From: Chondrus crispus
Taxonomy: Eukaryota; Rhodophyta; Florideophyceae; Gigartinales; Gigartinaceae
NCBI RefSeq assembly: GCF_000350225.1
Contig: NW_005179063.1
Location: 124,001-188,000 of the forward strand
DNA: 64,000 nucleotides
Reading direction: 5' to 3'
Shown here: piece after piece, positions 59,906 to 64,000 of the stretch
Layout of the letters: the number at the start of each line of letters is the position of its first letter
Position numbering within the stretch: position 1 is the stretch's first letter
The notes under the pieces: model-generated
Told to the model about the DNA's origin: nothing
Database searches by the model: none
Seen by the model: the letters and a program-made list of their open reading frames with translations, nothing else
Program-made: the position numbers and the translations under genes

Positions 59906-60844
59906 TAATGGTAGGTCAGCGGGGCGAAGGGGATTCGAAGGACGGTTGATGAGGTGAAGTTGAAGGATTGGGTACCGATTTACTTGGAGTCGCCAACTTC
60001 TGGCGCTCCTTATACACTTCTGCAATCTTCTAGAACTCTACTACCAAACACTACGACACACATACTACAAATGTATTGGCTCTAACACATGTGCCCGTCT
60101 TGCTACTCAGCCAAACTGGCGATGGCCCAACAAACAGAACAGAAAACCGCCTTACGAATTAGCACTGTCATGACGGAGAAATTAGTAAGGCAGTACAACA
60201 AAGCACAGCAAAGCACAAATTCCCTTACTATTCCAAATCCAGCGTGGCACAAATTCGTAAGGCACGTTTACAGCTCACACGTTGCCTTACGAATTCAAAT
60301 CAATCCTGCGAGGACTGTTTACAGCGCACACGTTGCCTTATGAATCTGAATCTCTCGTGAGGTCCTGTCCACTGTCAATTACAACAGTGCACATTTCGCC
60401 TTACGAATTCAAAACTCGCGCAACGGTATCTTTGTGTCCTGCTGTACCCGTGGTGCACTCCATGGACGCGGTAAACCTTTGGCACGTGCCAGGCACCCGC
60501 CACCAAGGTTCTACACTTTGTCTGTAAGACTGCAGGCGTACTGTACGCGTCCGACAGTGTAATGGGGACATGTGTCCAGGTCATACACGTGTCGGGCGAA
60601 GAAAATGAAACATGCTCAGATTGTACTGTACACCGCAAGCGTGTACATATTTCACACGTGTACAGGTTGAAAACCAAACTTGCTCCTGAAGTACTGTAGA
60701 GTGCAACCGTGTACAGAAATCACACGTGTACACGTTGAAAATCAAACTTGCTCAGCTCGTCACGCGGAGTGTTTTCGATTTTACACGTGTCATACCTGTC
60801 GTCGTGTGTCATGCATATCAGCATGTGGTCGTAGAATTACAACA
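59906..60844 (-). repeat. Solo copia LTR of family D in copia-2
   Basis: 939 bp, minus strand TGTTGTAATTC to CCTACCATTA. The 5' part matches 23818-24223. It contains five CCTTAC[GT]AAT motifs on either strand, several ACACGTGT motifs and a TATAAGGAGCGCC box on the minus strand near 60010. Confidence 0.92.
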
Positions 60845-61580
60845 ACAAGGTCGCAGAACCACGAATTCTATCGAAAACGACTCCGAAACAAAGGCACCGT
60901 ATCGTGAGGCAGTCGGTTGCCTTATGTAATTGATGGTGGGCACTCGTCCAGACTTGGCATACGCCATTGGAAAGCTTTCCCAACATTCTGCCAACCCATG
61001 TGAGTCACACTGGGCAGGTGTAAAACGAGTAATGCGATACGTGCAAGGGACTCGAAACTTAGGAATCGTGTTTGACAATAAATCCAAATCGCCGGAGTTG
61101 CTTGGTTTCAGTGATGCTGACTGGGCCGGTTGTTCAGACTCTCGCAAGTCGACCAGCGGATATGTTTTCAAGTTCTGCGGTGGAGCTATCAGTTGGAGTT
61201 CCCGGAAACAGACTGTGGTTGCGACTTCGACGTGTGAAGCTGAGTACATTGCACTATGTGAAGCGTGTAAGGAGGCGACCTGGTTGCGTCAAGTTGTTGC
61301 TGATGTCCTCGGACTTGATTCTGATCCCACGATCGTGATGGGGTGTGACAATGCAGGGACGATTTCGTTTGCACAGAATGAATCGATCAACCGTCGCAAC
61401 AAACATGTTGATGTAAAATACCACTACGTACGAGATGCTATTAAGAGAAACATTGTGTATTTGTCGCATTGTCCGACCATTTTGATGCCTGCGGATATCT
61501 TAACCAAAGCACTTGGGCGAATTCTATTCCAGAAGTTTGTAGAACTTCTGGGGCTTGCAGTGTCCAGTAAAAGCATGTGA

Positions 61581-61591
61581 TCGAGGGGGAG
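61581..61591 (+). other. Polypurine tract of copia-2
   Basis: CGAGGGGGAG between the pol stop and the LTR start TGTTGGAAAT. Confidence 0.75.
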
Positions 61592-62002
61592 TGTTGGAAA
61601 TCTTCGACCACATGCTAAGCTACAAGCCTGGACAGATATTACACGTGTACGCCGACAAAACCTAAAATGCTTGCAAGAGCATTCTCAGGATGTTTGGTCT
61701 TCAACGTGGACACGTGTCATATTTGTACACGGTTGCACTTTCCTATCATTTCCGAGCATGTTTCAATTTTGGTGTTGACACGTGTAAGTTATGTACCTCG
61801 TGGCACTCTACAGTACATTCTCAACATGTTTCATTTTTCTCGATTTGACATGTGTGTGACACGTATGACATTTGTCCTACACGTGTATGACACGTATGTT
61901 GTATGTGCCACAGTGGTTATTAATCGTATTGTAAAATCTGTAATCTACAGTACAGTACATTCAGATATTATTGACTCTCAAACGGTCCCAAATTATTAGC
62001 AA

Positions 62003-62207
62003 GAGAGAGTACAAGTAGGAAAGTCATTTGATTATCAACCGAGAGTGGAAATAGGAGAGTCACTTGATTATCAACCGAGAGTGCAAGAAGGAGAGTCATT
62101 TGATTATCAACCGAGAGTGGAAGTAGGAGAGTCACTTGATTATCAACCGAGAGTGCAACAGGGAGAGTCACTTGATTATCAACGAGTGCAAGAAGGAGAG
62201 TCACGTG
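62003..62207. repeat. 36-bp tandem repeats in copia-2 LTR, about 5.7 copies
   Basis: Unit GAGAGTGnAAnnAGGAGAGT followed by CACTTGATTATCAACC. Every unit contains the near-palindrome TTGATTATCAA. It lies just upstream of the TATA-like box, the usual place of LTR enhancers. Confidence 0.9.
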
Positions 62208-62246
62208 ACCAGCCCTAATGGCTCGTATTGTATGTAGTTCGAAGAG

Positions 62247-62254
62247 TATAAGTA
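62247..62254 (+). promoter_or_regulatory. TATA-like box of copia-2 3' LTR
   Basis: TATAAGTA followed by GCGCCAATAGTTGGCG, a small hairpin. The same arrangement occurs in the other copia LTRs. Confidence 0.6.
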
Positions 62255-62361
62255 GCGCCAATAGTTGGCGACCAAGAGTAAAATGGTATCAACTTCTTTT
62301 CCCGTCAACCACCAGCAACCTTCAACCATCCTTCTTCCCTCTGCCCCGCTGACCTTTCTAT

Positions 62362-62769
62362 ACTTATAGGATTCCTCGTATTCCGCGCTCTGTTCCCGCA
62401 CCAATAAAGAGAACTACGCATCGCCTCTCGGCTCGGAAAGCGGCTGTTCTCGCGGATAAGCAGTTCAAACGTGAGCGCAAGAGGAATCGTAAGGTGTGCC
62501 CGTGGTATAAGCGGTATTGTAAAGTGTGCGGCGTTAGTGGCAATAGTGCGAAGGCCTTTTACGACCACATTCAGTCTAGGTCTCATCGCATTCAAGTTGC
62601 CAACGCTAAGGAGACTCCGCGTTGTATCCCTCGCAATCGCGTCTTTGAGTCTCACGGGCACCTGAAGTGCCACGAGAACGGTGCGGCACACTTAAAGGTA
62701 GTTTGTGAACAGAATAGTTGGGGATTTCATCCAAATAAATTCACATATCTGTTCGCGAATTTCTCCTAG
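62362..62769 (+). pseudogene. Zinc-finger accessory ORF of copia-3, decayed
   Basis: Continues the 180-codon zinc-finger protein of the array from PRIPRSVPAP to the end. The first finger (CKVC...QSRSH) is intact. In the second, the second Cys has become Arg (CIPRNRV), which would destroy metal binding. The normal TAG stop has become TGG, adding 16 codons up to 62769. The start of the ORF is separated from it by copia-2 (55970-56078). Confidence 0.85.
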
Positions 62770-62893
62770 TGCAACTTCATAGGAATCATATCGAACTTCT
62801 TAGACGGGTGGGCTTGCCATTGTGTTGACTATCGGTTAACGGCTTGGGATCCCCAAACGGATTTTCGAATACTTGAAGTTTATTTGCACTAAA

Positions 62894-64000
62894 ATGGAAG
62901 ATCAAGGAGGAGGAGGATCCATCAGAATCGACAAACTGACGGACTCCAACTTCTACGTGTGGAAGCAGAAAATACAACTTCTGCTTGCTCTACGTGATGT
63001 TGACCAATACATCGTTGAGGGAAGAGTTCCAAGTGAGGAACGCGCGGAAGAGCGTAAGAAGTGGATCAGAAGTGACAGTAAAGCTAAAGCACTGATTGGT
63101 CTCTCCCTATCAGATGAGCATCTTGAGCATGTACGTGATGTTGATACTGCTCATGAGATGTGGGAAGCTATTGTCAACGTGTTTGAGAGGCACACTTTGC
63201 TGAACAAACTAGCTGCACGTCGTGAGTTCTACACTGTGAAGATGCTTTCCGGTGAAAAGGTGCTTGCATACATCAATCGTGTCAAGCAGCTGGCAGCCAT
63301 CCTCAAGTCAATGAGCGTAAACATCGATGACAAGGAGATGGCCATGGCAGTGCTCAACGGTCTGCCTGCCCGTTTCGAGGCTCTCATCGTTGCACTTGAT
63401 GCTCTCGGTAATGAGGAAAAGATATTCAGTTTGGACTTTGTGAAAAGTCGTCTGCTGCAGGAAGAGCAACGAGCAAACATGAAGTCTAGCTCCTCACAGA
63501 CATCGGCTCTGGTTAATCGTGCCCCGAACAATCGGGACATAAACGATTACAAATGCACGAACTGCGGTCATACAGGCCATACGGCAACCCGCTGCTGGGG
63601 AAAGGATTTCAATGGGCGTCGCCCGGCTCCTCCTAGCACATATAAACCGCGTATGTCTCAACGGAAACAATCTGCATTTGTCACACACAAACCTGATCCC
63701 GACATGGTTGTAAACAGCGTCGACTTCACATGTCTGATGTCGAAAGCTTCGCACACGAACGATATGGAGATGTCGCCTTCGTGGCTCGTAGATTCAGCTT
63801 GTACAGCTCATATTACATATGACCGATCTTTGTTTGCAACGTATGAGCCACTTGAATCCGCCTCTGTTCAGATGGGAACCAAGGCTAGTGCAAAGGTTGC
63901 CGGCCGTGGTGACGTTCACTTGAAGTTAAATGTGAATGGCCGCATCGAACCGTGCAAGTTGACGGATGTATTGCACGTTCCGGACTTTGCGTTCTCTCTG
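62894..64000 (+). CDS. gag-pol: Ty1/copia Gag-Pol of copia-3, open to the window edge
   Basis: ATG 62894-62896 opens a frame of 369 codons with no stop before the window ends. It covers the UBN2-type Gag core, zinc knuckle CTNCGHTGHTATRC (about residues 222-235), a linker and the protease with LVDSACTAHIT, ending within LHVPDFAFSL. The Gag is nearly identical to the three array units and to copia-1 but without their deletion or TGA. It is therefore the best candidate in the window for a coding-competent relative of the array elements, though integrase and RT lie outside. Gag and Pol share one frame, as in many copia elements. Confidence 0.92.
   Translation, partial: MEDQGGGGSIRIDKLTDSNFYVWKQKIQLLLALRDVDQYIVEGRVPSEERAEERKKWIRSDSKAKALIGLSLSDEHLEHVRDVDTAHEMWEAIVNVFERHTLLNKLAARREFYTVKMLSGEKVLAYINRVKQLAAILKSMSVNIDDKEMAMAVLNGLPARFEALIVALDALGNEEKIFSLDFVKSRLLQEEQRANMKSSSSQTSALVNRAPNNRDINDYKCTNCGHTGHTATRCWGKDFNGRRPAPPSTYKPRMSQRKQSAFVTHKPDPDMVVNSVDFTCLMSKASHTNDMEMSPSWLVDSACTAHITYDRSLFATYEPLESASVQMGTKASAKVAGRGDVHLKLNVNGRIEPCKLTDVLHVPDFAFSL

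Larger units (their letters stand above)
56544..61580 (+). pseudogene. gag-pol: Ty1/copia gag-pol of copia-2, broken
   Basis: Gag starts at ATG 56544 and has the UBN2-type core and zinc knuckle CTNCNRHGHTAARC (about 57195). A TAG at 56997-56999 interrupts gag in frame. Protease LVDSGCSAHIT follows, then integrase with HERMAHVNVQ and CPACVFGKAT and the catalytic blocks VHSDVCGPLE, RTDRGGEYLS and EQNGVAERLN. A frameshift near 58785 lies in the acidic linker. Reverse transcriptase (RWVFNVKQLP, VVTAFLNGDL, YVDDLLLAGS) is in the new frame, and another frameshift is near 59740. A solo LTR (59906-60844) splits the region after RT. RNase H (SDADWAG, CEAEYIAL, CDNAGT) resumes and ends at the stop 61578-61580, preceded by a further in-frame stop near 60928. 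It is inactive. Confidence 0.93.
56079..62361 (+). mobile_element. Ty1/copia element copia-2, 5' LTR missing, 3' LTR present
   Basis: Leader, gag, pol, polypurine tract and 3' LTR, inserted in copia-3. It contains a solo LTR of family D. Its proteins are related to copia-1 but clearly diverged. The missing 5' LTR and the loss of copia-3 sequence at the left border point to a deletion or a chimeric cDNA. Confidence 0.85.
61592..62361 (+). repeat. 3' LTR of copia-2
   Basis: About 770 bp from TGTTGGAAATC to about 62361; the right edge is set by the start of homology to the zinc-finger ORF. The U3 part has at least six CACGTGT/CACGTAT motifs (61640-61890), then a 36-bp tandem repeat, a TATAAGTA box and a CGCCA...TGGCG hairpin. 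Confidence 0.82.

Noticed and set aside
62003..62261. Periodic 97-codon ORF on the minus strand over the copia-2 LTR repeats
   Set aside because: Its 12-residue period is simply the translation of the 36-bp DNA repeat.

Overview
The window is a stack of nested transposable elements from a eukaryotic nuclear genome. No gene with a clear housekeeping role was found. Everything recognisable is LTR retrotransposon (Ty3/gypsy chromodomain type and Ty1/copia type), one PIF/Harbinger-like DNA transposon, one probable tRNA-derived SINE, and one gene of the Myb/SANT-like kind, itself broken by insertions. That gene type, the Harbinger nuclease and the dense nesting fit an oomycete such as Phytophthora or a relative. 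This is an inference from family resemblance, not a demonstration.

Layout. (1) 1-23817: a minus-strand gypsy element (A1; its 3' end lies left of the window) is split inside gag by a complete plus-strand relative, A2, at 6554-21990. A2 has 639-bp LTRs differing at three sites by eye and a GGTAC target duplication. Its pol is one open frame of 1573 codons, and 6.8 kb of extra sequence follows pol, with an 889-codon ORF on the opposite strand. (2) A1 lies in a copia LTR fragment (23818-24223), which lies in the gag of copia-1 (24224-30049, resuming at 52522-53675). (3) Copia-1 is interrupted by a Harbinger-like element (about 27915-29811). Its 3' LTR is interrupted by gypsy B (30050-52521, minus strand, CACAT duplication). 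(4) Gypsy B carries a diverged antisense ORF (31545-33758), a solo copia LTR that itself contains a solo gypsy LTR, a deleted pol, and a tandem array with four copia LTRs and three 2145-bp interiors (40569-52056, period 3408 bp). It ends in a truncated 5' LTR holding a SINE-like insert. (5) 53676-55740: the Myb/SANT-like gene, cut by copia-1 and by a solo copia LTR with an ATCCA duplication. (6) 55970-64000: copia-3, interrupted by the decayed copia-2, which holds a solo LTR with an ACAAG duplication. Copia-3 gag-pol is open to the window edge.

How the parts relate. Gypsy elements A and B share one plan: gag, pol with a C-terminal chromodomain, a first polypurine box directly after pol, an extra region with a long ORF on the opposite strand, then a second polypurine box against the 3' LTR. 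The opposite-strand protein is clearly homologous between A2 and B but much less conserved than pol. The copia array units keep LTRs, primer site, a two-zinc-finger ORF and gag, but have lost protease, integrase, reverse transcriptase and most of RNase H. They look like gag-only derivatives that would depend on a full-length relative such as copia-1 or copia-3. The same zinc-finger ORF lies upstream of gag in copia-3, so it belongs to the element lineage.

The two most interesting signals are the antisense accessory ORF with its duplicated polypurine boxes in the gypsy lineage, and the zinc-finger ORF plus tandem gag-only array in the copia lineage. All comparisons were made by eye between copies within this window.
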